21,519 bases of DNA. Origin: a virus. Location of the stretch: positions 1 to 21,519 of the IMG/VR virus record IMGVR_UViG_3300032286_000276, one strand, 5' to 3'. The notes beneath the pieces were generated by a model that saw only the letters and a program-made list of their open reading frames with translations, was not told the DNA's origin and searched no databases. The first letter of the stretch is position 1. Each line of letters starts with the position of its first letter. This document shows, one piece after another, positions 1-7,451 of this stretch. A program made the position numbers and the translations under genes.

Positions 1-1
1 C

Positions 2-1429
2 GACGATGCTCTCTATGTCGGGCGTCGTAAGCTGACGACGATCTCCGAACTTGTCGCCATGGGCTACCCCCGCGACATCATCGAGATGAACGCCGGAACC
101 GGCGGCTTCGAGATGAACAACGAAGTGATCGTCCGAAATCCGGCGGATCAGTCGTTCTTTGGCATCACGAACCAGAACGATGAGAGCACCGATAAGGTGT
201 TCTATGTCGAGTCCTATATCCGCGTGGACAAGGACGGCGACGGCATCGCTGAGCTTCATAAGGTCTGTTCTGTCGGCAACGGCGGCTACATCCTGCATCA
301 GGAAGTCGTCCAGCAGGCTCCGTTTGCTTTGCTTGAGCCGGACCCGACACCGCACACGATCTTCGGCAAGTCGATTGCCGATCAGACCATGGACTTGCAG
401 CTTATCAAGTCCTCGATCATGCGAAACACGCTCGACAGCTTGGCGCAGTCGATCCATCCCCGCATGGTGGTTGTCGAGGGTCAGGTCAACATCGACGACG
501 TGATGAACGTCGAAACGGGCGCGATCATCCGGGCTCGTGCGCCTGGCATGGTGCAGCCGTTGACGGAGCCCTTCGTCGGCCAGCAGGCTCTCGGCGTAAT
601 GAACTACCTCGATGAGGTGAAGACGCAGCGCACTGGCATCTCCCGCACTTCGCAAGGGCTGGATGCTGATGTGCTCCAGTCCACCACGCGCGCGGCTGTG
701 CAGGCGCAGTTGAGCGCGTCTCAGGACCGCATCGAGATGATTGCTCGCCTTTTCTCGGATGGCATCAAGCGATGCTTCCAGGGCGTGCTCCAGATGGTGA
801 CGCAGCATCAGGACAAGCCGAAGATCATCCGGCTGCGTAACCAGTTCGTCCCGATTGATCCGCGCGGTTGGGACGCGAAGATGGACATGATCGTCAACAT
901 CGCCCTTGGGCGTGGCTCGGACGATCAGCGGATGATGTTCCTCCAAGCGATCTCTGCCCAGCAGAAGGAGATCATCTCCAACTTCGGCCCGTACAACCCG
1001 CTGGTGTCGCTGGAGCAGTACCGCGACACCTTGGCTGAGATCACGAAGCTGTCCGGCTTCATGGATCCCGCGAAGTTCTGGAAGCCTGTTAGCCCGCAGG
1101 ACGTTGAGGCGTTCATGCAGCAGCAGGCGCAGAAGGGGCAGCAGCCAGATCCGGCGCAGCTTCTCGCGCAGGTCGAGGCTGAGAAGATCAAGGCCGACAT
1201 CGTTATCAGCGCCGCCAAGCAGGAATTGGAGCGCCAGAAAGCGATTGCGTCTGCGGATCTGGAGCGGGATAAGATCTTCGTTGACGCCATGCTCAAGGCG
1301 GCTGAGATACAGGCGAAATACAACACGCAGGTGGACATGGCCCTGATCAAGGGCGAGGTGGACCGCCAGCGTGCAGAGATCCAAGCCATGTTCTCGTCGC
1401 AGCAGCCTAACATGCCGGTGGTCCAGTGA
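2..1429 (+). CDS. Portal protein, C-terminal part (5' end outside window)
   Basis: The frame is open from the first bases of the window, so the true start lies upstream and about 475 residues are visible. Portal proteins form the dodecameric ring at one capsid vertex through which DNA is packaged and ejected, and they seed procapsid assembly. The sequence resembles the P22/SU10-type portal family, with a mixed alpha/beta wing and stem region followed by a long Gln/Glu/Lys/Ala-rich helical tail. The last 120 residues or so look like a continuous amphipathic helix or coiled coil, as in portals with a C-terminal barrel. The position directly before scaffold and major capsid genes supports the call. 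The next gene starts inside its stop codon (GTGA overlap). Family assignment comes from recognition and gene order, without an alignment. Confidence 0.85.
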   Translation, partial: DDALYVGRRKLTTISELVAMGYPRDIIEMNAGTGGFEMNNEVIVRNPADQSFFGITNQNDESTDKVFYVESYIRVDKDGDGIAELHKVCSVGNGGYILHQEVVQQAPFALLEPDPTPHTIFGKSIADQTMDLQLIKSSIMRNTLDSLAQSIHPRMVVVEGQVNIDDVMNVETGAIIRARAPGMVQPLTEPFVGQQALGVMNYLDEVKTQRTGISRTSQGLDADVLQSTTRAAVQAQLSASQDRIEMIARLFSDGIKRCFQGVLQMVTQHQDKPKIIRLRNQFVPIDPRGWDAKMDMIVNIALGRGSDDQRMMFLQAISAQQKEIISNFGPYNPLVSLEQYRDTLAEITKLSGFMDPAKFWKPVSPQDVEAFMQQQAQKGQQPDPAQLLAQVEAEKIKADIVISAAKQELERQKAIASADLERDKIFVDAMLKAAEIQAKYNTQVDMALIKGEVDRQRAEIQAMFSSQQPNMPVVQ

Positions 1430-1680
1430 GCACGTTCGAGCAAGAAACGCTTTGGATTGCCGCCAAAGGAATGGCGAATGACAGGGCTGTGCAGGAAGTT
1501 TTTCGGCGGCTGAAGGAGCGGGCGGTGGATGACTGGGCGTCATCCCCGCCCGAAGCCGACGCCAAGAGATTGGACGCGTACCACATGGTGCGCGCCATAG
1601 CTGCGTTTGAGTCTGAGCTAACTGCGCTCGCCGCAGAGCCAGACGTGGTGCGGTTCAACAGACGCTTGAGAAAAGCGTAA
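1426..1680 (+). CDS. Small hypothetical phage protein between portal and scaffold
   Basis: An 84-residue protein that starts with GTG overlapping the portal stop by four bases, so translation is probably coupled to portal. It has no signal peptide, membrane segment or cysteine motif. It is mostly helical and charged, with an N-terminal amphipathic stretch (residues 1-35) and an Ala/Glu-rich second helix. The location within the head-assembly operon suggests a small virion or assembly function, but I do not recognise the family. Confidence 0.7.
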   Translation: MSTFEQETLWIAAKGMANDRAVQEVFRRLKERAVDDWASSPPEADAKRLDAYHMVRAIAAFESELTALAAEPDVVRFNRRLRKA

Positions 1681-1684
1681 CAAT

Positions 1685-1688
1685 GGAG
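1685..1688 (+). promoter_or_regulatory. Ribosome binding site that selects a TTG start for the scaffold gene
   Basis: GGAG lies seven bases before the TTG at 1696. The ATG at 1683 overlaps this site and opens a frame that stops after six codons, so it cannot be the start. Confidence 0.6.
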
Positions 1689-1695
1689 TATTACC

Positions 1696-2715
1696 TTGTC
1701 TAACGCCGAACAATCGCGGCCCAGCGAACTCGGTCTCGCAGATGCCACTGCTCGTTTCGCGTCTTTGATGGACGGTACTCCGCAACCGGAGAAGAAGGCG
1801 AACACAGGGGCTCCTGCCGCAGTCGAAGAGACTGAGGCGACAGATGAGTTGTCTTATGACGCGCAGCCCTTAGAGGGTGAGGCCACCGACGAGGTGTCCG
1901 ACGAGGGCGGTGAAGACAGCAACTCTGGTTCTGATGAAGATGCCTCAAGTGAGGATCTTTCGGATGATACTCTCGTCACCGTCGTTATCGACGGCAAGAC
2001 GCAGAAAGTCACCCTGAAGGAAGCTCGGGACGGGTATCAGCGTCAGGCGGATTACCAGCGCAAGACCCAAGCCCTTGCAGAGCAAAGGCGAGAGGTTGAG
2101 TCGATACGTCAGGCGACGGAAGGTGAGAAGGCTGCTTATGCGGAAGCTGTGAGTGCGTTACGGCAGGAGATGGAAAAGTATCTCCCGCAGGAGCCGGACT
2201 GGCAGAGGCTGCATCAGGAAGACCCTATCAACTTTCCGATCATCGAGAAGCAGTGGCGTGATTACAAAGCCCAACTTTCTGCGCTTCAGCAGCAAGAGGC
2301 GGTAGTCAAGGCGCAGCAGGCTCGTGAGCAGCAGGAGCAGCTTAGGCAGATTGTCGAAGAAGGTCGAAAGTACATCTTCGAGAAGGTGCCTGAGTGGAAG
2401 GATGAGGCAAAGTGGTCTGCCGCGCAGAAGTCTCTGCGGGAATACGGCAAGACAGTCGGCTACTCGGATGACGAGTTGGCGGCTGCTACAGACCCCCGTG
2501 CTATCATCGTTCTTGAAAAGGCGCGTAAGTACGATGCTCTTCAGGCTAATCGACCGCAGCCCAATAAGGGATCTGCACCGAGGCCGATGAGGACCGGAAA
2601 CCTCGCGTCATCGCCTAAGCAGACGACGGAAATTGCGAAGGTAAAACAGCGTCTCAAATCAACCGGCCACGTCAACGACGCGGCTGCCATCTTCGCCATG
2701 CTAGACAGGAAGTAA
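1696..2715 (+). CDS. Capsid scaffolding protein (putative)
   Basis: A 339-residue protein between the portal-linked small ORF and the major capsid gene, the usual place for a scaffold, which chaperones capsid assembly and leaves before or during DNA packaging. The sequence shows a strongly acidic, low-complexity N-terminal region (about residues 30-78, rich in Glu, Asp and Ser). A Gln/Glu/Arg/Lys-rich coiled coil covers roughly residues 110-215, and a basic tail follows. This acidic plus helical plus basic layout is typical of scaffolds. The start is TTG at 1696, chosen because GGAG lies seven bases upstream and no in-frame ATG lies nearby. The next gene begins three bases after the stop. Function is inferred from composition and position; I see no protease motif. 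Confidence 0.75.
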   Translation: MSNAEQSRPSELGLADATARFASLMDGTPQPEKKANTGAPAAVEETEATDELSYDAQPLEGEATDEVSDEGGEDSNSGSDEDASSEDLSDDTLVTVVIDGKTQKVTLKEARDGYQRQADYQRKTQALAEQRREVESIRQATEGEKAAYAEAVSALRQEMEKYLPQEPDWQRLHQEDPINFPIIEKQWRDYKAQLSALQQQEAVVKAQQAREQQEQLRQIVEEGRKYIFEKVPEWKDEAKWSAAQKSLREYGKTVGYSDDELAAATDPRAIIVLEKARKYDALQANRPQPNKGSAPRPMRTGNLASSPKQTTEIAKVKQRLKSTGHVNDAAAIFAMLDRK

Positions 2716-2718
2716 ACC

Positions 2719-3702
2719 ATGCCTTCTCTCACAAAAATCACGACCTATGATGGCCCGAACTCCATCCGCGAAGACCTCGCGAACATCATCTACGACATCT
2801 CGCCCGTTGACACGCCATTTTTGAGTAACATTGGCCGTGACACCTGCGAGAACACCTTTTACGAGTGGCAGACGGACAGCCTTGCTGCGGCTGACACCAC
2901 GAACGCCGCCATCGAAGGCGCGGATGCAGGCAACGACAACTTTGAGCCGACTGTTCGCGTGGGTAACTACACGCAGATCAGCACGAAGGTGATCTCCGTC
3001 TCCGGCACCGATGACTCGGTGAACAACGCCGGTATGCGCACCCAGATGGCCTACCAGACTGCGAAGTCTGCCAAGGAGCTGAAGCGCGACATGGAAGCCA
3101 TCGTCACCAGCAACCAGGCTGGCGTCGCGGGCAACAGCACGTCCACGCCCCGCAAGACCGCTGGTCTTCCGACGTGGCTCATCACGAACTCGCAGGCGAA
3201 CGGCGCGACCGTCTCCTCGATGTCCGGTGCTGGCGGTAACGGCTTCCCCTCGACCGCGTGGACGAACCTCTCGACCGCTACGGACGTTGCGCTGACTGAG
3301 ACCATGCTCAAGACCGCTATCCAGCAGGTCTGGACGCAGGGCGGTGACCCGAAGATCTTCATGGTCAACGCCTACAACAAGACTGTCGCCTCTGCGTTCG
3401 CTGGCCTCGCCCAGCAGCGCATCAACTACACCTCCGCTACGCCGATGAAGATCATCGCCACGGCTGACGTGTATCTGGGCGACTTCGGTGAGGTCTCGAT
3501 CGTCCCCAACCGCTTCCAGCCCGGCAACTTCGCCTTCGTGCTGGACCCGGAGTACGCTTCGATCTCGTACCTGCGTCCGTTCCGCACGTTCGACCTCGCC
3601 AAGACCGGCGACTCGGACAAGAAGGAAATGGTTGTGGAGTACGGCCTGCGTGTCCGCAGCGAGAAGGCGCACGCCGTGATCGCGAACCTCATCCCGTCGT
3701 GA
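2719..3702 (+). CDS. Major capsid protein, SU10 family (DUF5309)
   Basis: A 327-residue protein with the opening typical of SU10-type major capsid proteins: a short N-terminus ending in the phrase DISPVDTPFLSNIGRD, followed by a segment with EWQTD. These families adopt the HK97 fold and build the icosahedral shell. The length fits the family. A purine-rich ribosome binding site (AGGAAG) precedes the ATG. Codon choice is markedly biased toward C-ending codons (for example aac, atc, ggc), in line with very high expression and unlike some neighbouring genes. An intrinsic terminator follows within ten bases of the stop, which suggests that capsid messages are deliberately uncoupled from the downstream genes. 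No fused decoration or Ig-like domain is visible. Confidence 0.92.
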   Translation: MPSLTKITTYDGPNSIREDLANIIYDISPVDTPFLSNIGRDTCENTFYEWQTDSLAAADTTNAAIEGADAGNDNFEPTVRVGNYTQISTKVISVSGTDDSVNNAGMRTQMAYQTAKSAKELKRDMEAIVTSNQAGVAGNSTSTPRKTAGLPTWLITNSQANGATVSSMSGAGGNGFPSTAWTNLSTATDVALTETMLKTAIQQVWTQGGDPKIFMVNAYNKTVASAFAGLAQQRINYTSATPMKIIATADVYLGDFGEVSIVPNRFQPGNFAFVLDPEYASISYLRPFRTFDLAKTGDSDKKEMVVEYGLRVRSEKAHAVIANLIPS

Positions 3703-3707
3703 TGAGC

Positions 3708-3737
3708 AGAGGGCGGGGGATCTCCCCCGCCCTTTTC
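3708..3737 (+). terminator. Strong rho-independent terminator after the capsid gene
   Basis: A perfect nine-base-pair GC-only stem (GGGCGGGGG at 3711-3719 with CCCCCGCCC at 3724-3732) closes a four-base ATCT loop and is followed by TTTT. The purines at 3708-3710 can extend the stem into the T tract. It lies six bases after the capsid stop and before the ribosome binding site of the next gene. Confidence 0.9.
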
Positions 3738-3750
3738 ATGGAGAGGGCAT

Positions 3751-4080
3751 ATGGCGGAAGAATACGCTCCCGGTTCGTTTACCCTGGGATACGACAGCAT
3801 CAGCGGCACGTTGACGAAGATGCACATCACGACAGACCAGAAGCTGGTCTTTGAGGATGTCGTGAACATCGACCAGATCGCCGCTCAGAACAAGATCGAC
3901 CGAGACGCGATCAGCAACACAGAGAAGCTGCCGGACGGGATGGTCCGGGTGGCGTCGCTTCCCATGTTGGTGTACTTTGATCTGAAGAAGCGGGGCATCT
4001 TGGAAGACAAGACGGCCCTTCGGAAGTGGCTCAAGTCGGAAGAGGCGGTTCCCTTCCGAACTCATAGGATCACTAGCTGA
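3751..4080 (+). CDS. Small hypothetical virion-module protein
   Basis: A 109-residue protein preceded by GAGAGG six to eleven bases before its ATG. It follows the capsid terminator and overlaps the adaptor gene by one base (TGATG), so it is probably co-translated with the adaptor. The N-terminal half looks beta-rich and mentions a self-contained small domain; the C-terminal half is helical with a basic end. There is no cysteine, signal peptide or membrane segment. In SU10-like phages a short protein often sits between capsid and adaptor genes, but I do not recognise its family, so a head-completion or connector-accessory role is only inference from position. Confidence 0.75.
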   Translation: MAEEYAPGSFTLGYDSISGTLTKMHITTDQKLVFEDVVNIDQIAAQNKIDRDAISNTEKLPDGMVRVASLPMLVYFDLKKRGILEDKTALRKWLKSEEAVPFRTHRITS

Positions 4081-4703
4081 TGGGCGCGATCACCAACTAC
4101 TCGACACTTCAGAGCGCGATTGCCGACTACCTGAACCGTGCGGATCTGACTTCTCAGATTCCCATGTTTATCCAGTTTGTTGAGGCTGACCTTAACACGC
4201 GCATCCGTTGTCGAGAGATGATCGTTCAGTCCACGATCACATCCACTCTTGGCGATGTTGATTTGCCCGCAAACTGGCTTGAGGCGATCAACCTCAAGAT
4301 CGATGGTGGGCAGACGCCCCTGCGCTACATCACTCTGGATGAGGCCGACATCGTTGTCTCGGAGCAGCTTCTGACGCAGCCGAGGTTCTACACGATTGTC
4401 GAGGATGTCATCCGTCTCGTCCCTCCACCTGCGACGAACGAAGACATTGACCTGATCTACTACTCGAAGATCCCCGCGCTGAGCGATCAGAACACGACGA
4501 ACTGGCTGCTTACGAAATCCCCGGATGTCTATCTTTACGGGGCTTTGGTTCATGCCGCGCCGTTCCTCGTTGACGACCAGCGCATCAGCGTTTTTGCTCA
4601 GTTCTACTCCCAGCGTGTCGAGGCTTTGAACCAAGACTCGTACAAGGCTTTGCATAGCGGATCGCCGCTAATCGCTCGGACGAAGAGGGTCTATTATGGC
4701 TGA
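4080..4703 (+). CDS. Head-tail adaptor protein (SU10-type adaptor family)
   Basis: A 207-residue protein whose N-terminus (a helix with [18 protein letters not shown] followed by a helix with [11 protein letters not shown]) matches the adaptor proteins that form a ring beneath the portal in SU10-like and related podoviruses. The middle region contains the characteristic alternation of a loop with LPANWLEA and short strands, and the C-terminus is helical, as expected for a ring subunit that contacts both portal and nozzle. The ATG overlaps the previous stop by one base, and the next gene starts eight bases before its own stop, indicating a tight translational chain. Position after capsid and before tail genes supports the call. 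Confidence 0.82.
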   Translation: MGAITNYSTLQSAIADYLNRADLTSQIPMFIQFVEADLNTRIRCREMIVQSTITSTLGDVDLPANWLEAINLKIDGGQTPLRYITLDEADIVVSEQLLTQPRFYTIVEDVIRLVPPPATNEDIDLIYYSKIPALSDQNTTNWLLTKSPDVYLYGALVHAAPFLVDDQRISVFAQFYSQRVEALNQDSYKALHSGSPLIARTKRVYYG

Positions 4704-5604
4704 CTCGTTTACAACGAACCTTAACCTCACGAAGCCAGAAGTTGGCGCTTCTAAGGACTCGTGGGGTACGAAGCTCAACAACGACATGGACACCATCGAC
4801 GCCCTGTTTGCGGCGGCTGGGTCCGGTACGTCTGTTGGTCTTAACGTTGGCTCAGGGAAGACGCTCAGCGTTGCGGGTACTTTGACGGTGAGCGGCAGCG
4901 CGACCGTCTCGGGTAGCCTTGTTATCCCGGCGGCTTCTTCGCCATCCCAGACCGCTGAAGGTTCTGTCGTTTGGGATAGCGACGACGACTTGCTGACGAT
5001 TGGCACGGGCGCTGGCCGCAAGACAGTCGTCAATACCGACAGCACGCAGACGCTGACAAACAAGACGCTGACGGCTCCTGTAATCTCGACCATCTCGAAC
5101 ACAGGGACGGTTACCCTTCCGACATCCACAGATACGCTCGTTGGACGAGCAACCACAGACACGCTGACGAACAAGACGCTGACGAGCCCTGTCGTCAACA
5201 CAGCGACCATCAGCGGTGGGACGATCAACAACGCCATCATCGGCGGATCTACGCCTGCGGCTGGTACGTTTACGACTGTTGCCGACAGCAAGGGCGATGT
5301 GCGTCTCATCCCGCAAAACGCGCAGACATCTTCTTACGCTTTGGTCGCGAGCGATGCTGGTAAGCATATCAGCATTACGACTGGCGGTGTGACCGTTCCT
5401 GCGTCCGTGTTCGCTGTGGGAGATGCCATCAGCATCTACAACAACAGCGGATCTGCCCAAACCATCACGCAAGGTGCGAGTGTCACTTTGCGCTTTGTTG
5501 GTACGGCGACAACTGGAAACAGGACGCTTGCCCAGTATGGGCTCTGCACTGTCCTCTGCGTCGCATCTAATGTCTTCGTGATTATAGGCGGTGGCGTTAC
5601 ATGA
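4696..5604 (+). CDS. Tail fibre or tail appendage protein with internal TLTNKTLT repeats
   Basis: A 302-residue protein. The first 40 residues (pattern [28 protein letters not shown] split over a short helix) resemble the N-terminal attachment region found in many phage tail fibre proteins. The centre is rich in Thr, Ser, Gly and Val and carries two copies of a TLTNKTLT[AS]P repeat (about residues 119-128 and 156-165), typical of beta-structured fibre shafts. The C-terminus ends in small hydrophobic beta strands without an obvious chaperone or sialidase domain. It likely contributes to host recognition. It overlaps the adaptor gene by eight bases, and the following glycine-rich gene starts within its stop codon, so the two may act together as shaft and tip. 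Confidence 0.75.
   Translation: MADSFTTNLNLTKPEVGASKDSWGTKLNNDMDTIDALFAAAGSGTSVGLNVGSGKTLSVAGTLTVSGSATVSGSLVIPAASSPSQTAEGSVVWDSDDDLLTIGTGAGRKTVVNTDSTQTLTNKTLTAPVISTISNTGTVTLPTSTDTLVGRATTDTLTNKTLTSPVVNTATISGGTINNAIIGGSTPAAGTFTTVADSKGDVRLIPQNAQTSSYALVASDAGKHISITTGGVTVPASVFAVGDAISIYNNSGSAQTITQGASVTLRFVGTATTGNRTLAQYGLCTVLCVASNVFVIIGGGVT
5050..5184 (+). repeat. Pair of fibre-shaft repeats within the tail fibre gene
   Basis: Two 24-base copies (5050-5073 and 5161-5184) differ at a single position and both encode TLTNKTLT. They are 111 bases apart in the same frame, so the repeat unit of the shaft may be 37 residues. Confidence 0.75.
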
Positions 5605-6233
5605 GCATCCTGCAACTTGTCGCCACCACAAAAACGGTTGTGCCGGGATCGCAGACGTATGCGAGCCCAGGTTCTTTCACGTTCGATGTGCCTTCCTACA
5701 ACACGATCACTATCGAGGTGTGGGGCGGTGGCGGCGGTGGTTCTTTTTACAATCAAGGAACTCAGGCTAACGGGGTGAACGGCGGCACCTCCACCGCTTC
5801 TATAACTCAGGGAACCCTGACCTCTACGGGAGGCCAGGGTGGTTTGCTATTCGGAGCGCCTTCGTCAGTGGGCGGAACTGGCTCTGGCCCCGCCGGATCT
5901 ACAACTGCAAGTGGCGGCTCATCTGCACAGGCACAGCCCTACCCTACAGGTGGTGCTGGTGGTGGTCCCGGCGGTGGTGCTGGCGGATACTACCTTACCA
6001 ACGGCGGGCGCGGAGGCACTCCGGGTGGCGGTGGTGCAGGATATAGCACGCTGTCTCCTGGCGGGAACTTCCGATCAGTGTCAGGTGGCGGTGGCGGCGG
6101 GTACGTATCCTACACGACGACTGACTACATAGGGGCCACGATGTCTCTCACTGTCGGCGCTGGTGGGGACGGGGCTTTCGGCGTCCCTGATGCCGATGGT
6201 GGTACTGGGACTGTCAAGATCACATGGAGTTGA
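5601..6233 (+). CDS. Glycine-rich tail-tip/adhesin-like protein
   Basis: A 210-residue protein that begins within the stop codon of the fibre gene (ATGA). After about 38 residues of beta strand ending in [10 protein letters not shown], it becomes very rich in Gly, Ser and Thr, with runs of five or six glycines recurring through residues 43-170. It ends with a strand pattern (GAGGDGAFG then TGTVKITW). The same layout is known from glycine-rich phage proteins at fibre tips, where polyglycine helices form a sandwich and exposed loops determine receptor specificity. Position right after the fibre gene supports a receptor-binding role. The exact family is not certain, and no catalytic motif is visible. 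Confidence 0.7.
   Translation: MSILQLVATTKTVVPGSQTYASPGSFTFDVPSYNTITIEVWGGGGGGSFYNQGTQANGVNGGTSTASITQGTLTSTGGQGGLLFGAPSSVGGTGSGPAGSTTASGGSSAQAQPYPTGGAGGGPGGGAGGYYLTNGGRGGTPGGGGAGYSTLSPGGNFRSVSGGGGGGYVSYTTTDYIGATMSLTVGAGGDGAFGVPDADGGTGTVKITWS
6226..6229 (+). promoter_or_regulatory. Ribosome binding site that decides the amidase start
   Basis: GGAG lies six bases before the ATG at 6236. The alternative in-frame ATG at 6224 has no comparable site and would overlap the previous gene by ten bases, so 6236 is preferred. Confidence 0.6.
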
Positions 6234-6235
6234 CC

Positions 6236-6889
6236 ATGCTTAAGCAAGGCTCCGTTCCTGTAAAGACAATCTTCGTCCATTGCTCGGCTACAAGGCCGGA
6301 CTGGATGGAGACTTACCCATTAAGCGCGAAGGTCTCCGAGATCGCTCGGTGGCACAAACAGCGCGGATGGGGATCAATAGGGTATCACTACATAATCGAC
6401 CGCGATGGTGAAGTCGCGGTTGGTCGCCCTGAGACGATTGAAGGCGCGCATGTTCGCGGCCACAACAAGGGGTCAATCGGCATCTGTCTTGTCGGGGGCC
6501 ACGGGTCTTCCGAGAACGATGCCTTTGAGAAGAACTTCACCTCCCAGCAGGCCAAGGCGATGCGGGAGTTGATCTCCGACATCAGCCAGCGCGCAGAGGG
6601 CGTAAGCGTTCGCGGCCACAACGAAGTTGCGGCTAAGGCTTGCCCCGGCTTCAACGTGAAGCGGTGGATGGGGGCAAAGCCAGCTAAGAAGAAGCTGACC
6701 GAAAGCACGACGATGCAGGCCAGCGCAGCGCAAGTCGCCGCTGGAGCCGGTGCTGGCATTACGGCTGTAAGTGCACTGGAGGGCAACGCGCAGCTTATCG
6801 TGATCGCCTTCTCCATCGTTGCTGTCTGTGCGGCGGCTTGGGTGATGCGGCAGCGCATCCGGCAATGGGTGAAGGAGCAGGCGGAATGA
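6236..6889 (+). CDS. Endolysin: T7-lysozyme-like N-acetylmuramoyl-L-alanine amidase with C-terminal membrane segment
   Basis: A 217-residue zinc amidase (Amidase_2/PGRP fold) that cleaves the bond between N-acetylmuramic acid and L-alanine in peptidoglycan. The likeness to T7 lysozyme is close: IFVHCSAT at residues 12-19, GYHYII at 49-54, SIGICLVGG at 80-88 and HNEVAAKACPGF at 128-139. This gives zinc ligands His15, His128 and Cys136, with Tyr50 and Lys134 as catalytic residues. Unlike T7 lysozyme, it continues with a basic linker (147-153), an Ala/Gly-rich hydrophobic stretch (161-181) and a clear membrane segment (about 185-204) followed by a basic tail. The enzyme may therefore be membrane-tethered or carry a holin-like part. 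Spanin and holin-like genes follow at once. The T7 role of inhibiting RNA polymerase is not implied here. Confidence 0.92.
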   Translation: MLKQGSVPVKTIFVHCSATRPDWMETYPLSAKVSEIARWHKQRGWGSIGYHYIIDRDGEVAVGRPETIEGAHVRGHNKGSIGICLVGGHGSSENDAFEKNFTSQQAKAMRELISDISQRAEGVSVRGHNEVAAKACPGFNVKRWMGAKPAKKKLTESTTMQASAAQVAAGAGAGITAVSALEGNAQLIVIAFSIVAVCAAAWVMRQRIRQWVKEQAE

Positions 6890-7128
6890 TCTGGCTTCGG
6901 TTCGTCTTCTCGCCTTTCGGGCGCGTGGTTGCGGCAGTAGCGGCTGCTTTCTCTTTCTTGTTTATGGCCTACGTCAAAGGGCGCAGGGAAGGCGTCGAAA
7001 AACTGAGACAGGAGCAGCAAGATGAAGAGACCCGCCGCCTCAAAGCTGCCATTGAAGCTGACGCTCGCGGTCGCGAGCGCATTGCTCGTGGCGAGTTGCT
7101 CCAGAACGACGGGTATCGTCGCGACTGA
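6886..7128 (+). CDS. Inner-membrane spanin subunit (Rz-like)
   Basis: An 80-residue protein starting within the amidase stop (ATGA). Residues 12-30 form one hydrophobic membrane helix near the N-terminus. The remainder (31-75) is a highly charged helix rich in Arg, Glu, Gln and Lys that would extend into the periplasm as a coiled coil. This is the layout of i-spanins, which join an outer-membrane lipoprotein and fuse the two membranes in the last step of lysis of Gram-negative hosts. The call is strengthened by a lipoprotein gene embedded in the +1 frame of its second half, a classic Rz/Rz1 arrangement. It is shorter than lambda Rz but within the range seen among spanins. Confidence 0.82.
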   Translation: MIWLRFVFSPFGRVVAAVAAAFSFLFMAYVKGRREGVEKLRQEQQDEETRRLKAAIEADARGRERIARGELLQNDGYRRD

Positions 7129-7237
7129 ATGTCTTGTGTGGCAGCCTATCTCTTGGTCCACGAAAGATACGCCACAAACGATTGAAGGTGTTAAACTGAA
7201 CAACGCCAGACGCGACGCTTACTGCACGGGACGATAA
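7022..7237 (+). CDS. Outer-membrane spanin lipoprotein (Rz1-like)
   Basis: A 71-residue lipoprotein that starts inside the Rz-like gene in the +1 frame and extends 109 bases past it. A ribosome binding site GGAG (7011-7014) sits seven bases upstream. The signal peptide has a basic start (MKRPAASKLPLK), a hydrophobic core and a lipobox LVASC, with Cys26 as the predicted lipidated residue after cleavage by signal peptidase II. The mature part, about 46 residues, contains the WQPISW and NNARRDAYC elements common in such proteins of alphaproteobacterial phages, with two further cysteines that could form a disulfide. It would sit in the outer membrane and bind the Rz-like partner across the periplasm. 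Confidence 0.85.
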   Translation: MKRPAASKLPLKLTLAVASALLVASCSRTTGIVATECLVWQPISWSTKDTPQTIEGVKLNNARRDAYCTGR

Positions 7238-7238
7238 G

Positions 7239-7451
7239 ATGGATCAGGCTGATTTGCATCAGGACTTGGGATCTATGAAAGCCCAACTCGAAGTCCTGAA
7301 CCGCGAGATGCGGGATCTGAAAAACGATGTTCGCCAGATCCGCGACGACTTTGCGCAGGTGAAGGGCGGATGGCGTACCCTGATCGGCATCGCCGCCCTT
7401 CTCGGTGGTGTCGTCTCTTGGCTTGCGACACACTTCTTCGGGAAGAGCTAA
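7239..7451 (+). CDS. Holin-like small membrane protein (XhlA-type layout)
   Basis: A 70-residue protein with a charged amphipathic helix or coiled coil (residues 5-42) followed by a single hydrophobic segment (about 47-66) and a short basic end. This is the layout of XhlA-like haemolysin/holin accessory proteins. It begins one base after the Rz1-like stop, ends directly before the nozzle gene, and completes a lysis cassette of amidase, two spanins and this protein. It may be the holin that permeabilises the inner membrane and times lysis, but the amidase has its own membrane tail, so the division of work is not clear. The function is inferred from topology and location. Confidence 0.68.
   Translation: MDQADLHQDLGSMKAQLEVLNREMRDLKNDVRQIRDDFAQVKGGWRTLIGIAALLGGVVSWLATHFFGKS

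Noticed and set aside
2701-3672. A 323-codon open frame on the - strand opposite the major capsid gene
   Set aside because: The capsid gene is certain and strongly C-ending in codon choice, which removes stops from the antisense frame. The product is Arg/Val/Asp-rich without motifs.
6388-7203. A 271-codon open frame on the - strand opposite amidase and spanin genes
   Set aside because: The + strand carries conserved catalytic residues and a lipobox; the antisense frame has no recognisable domain.
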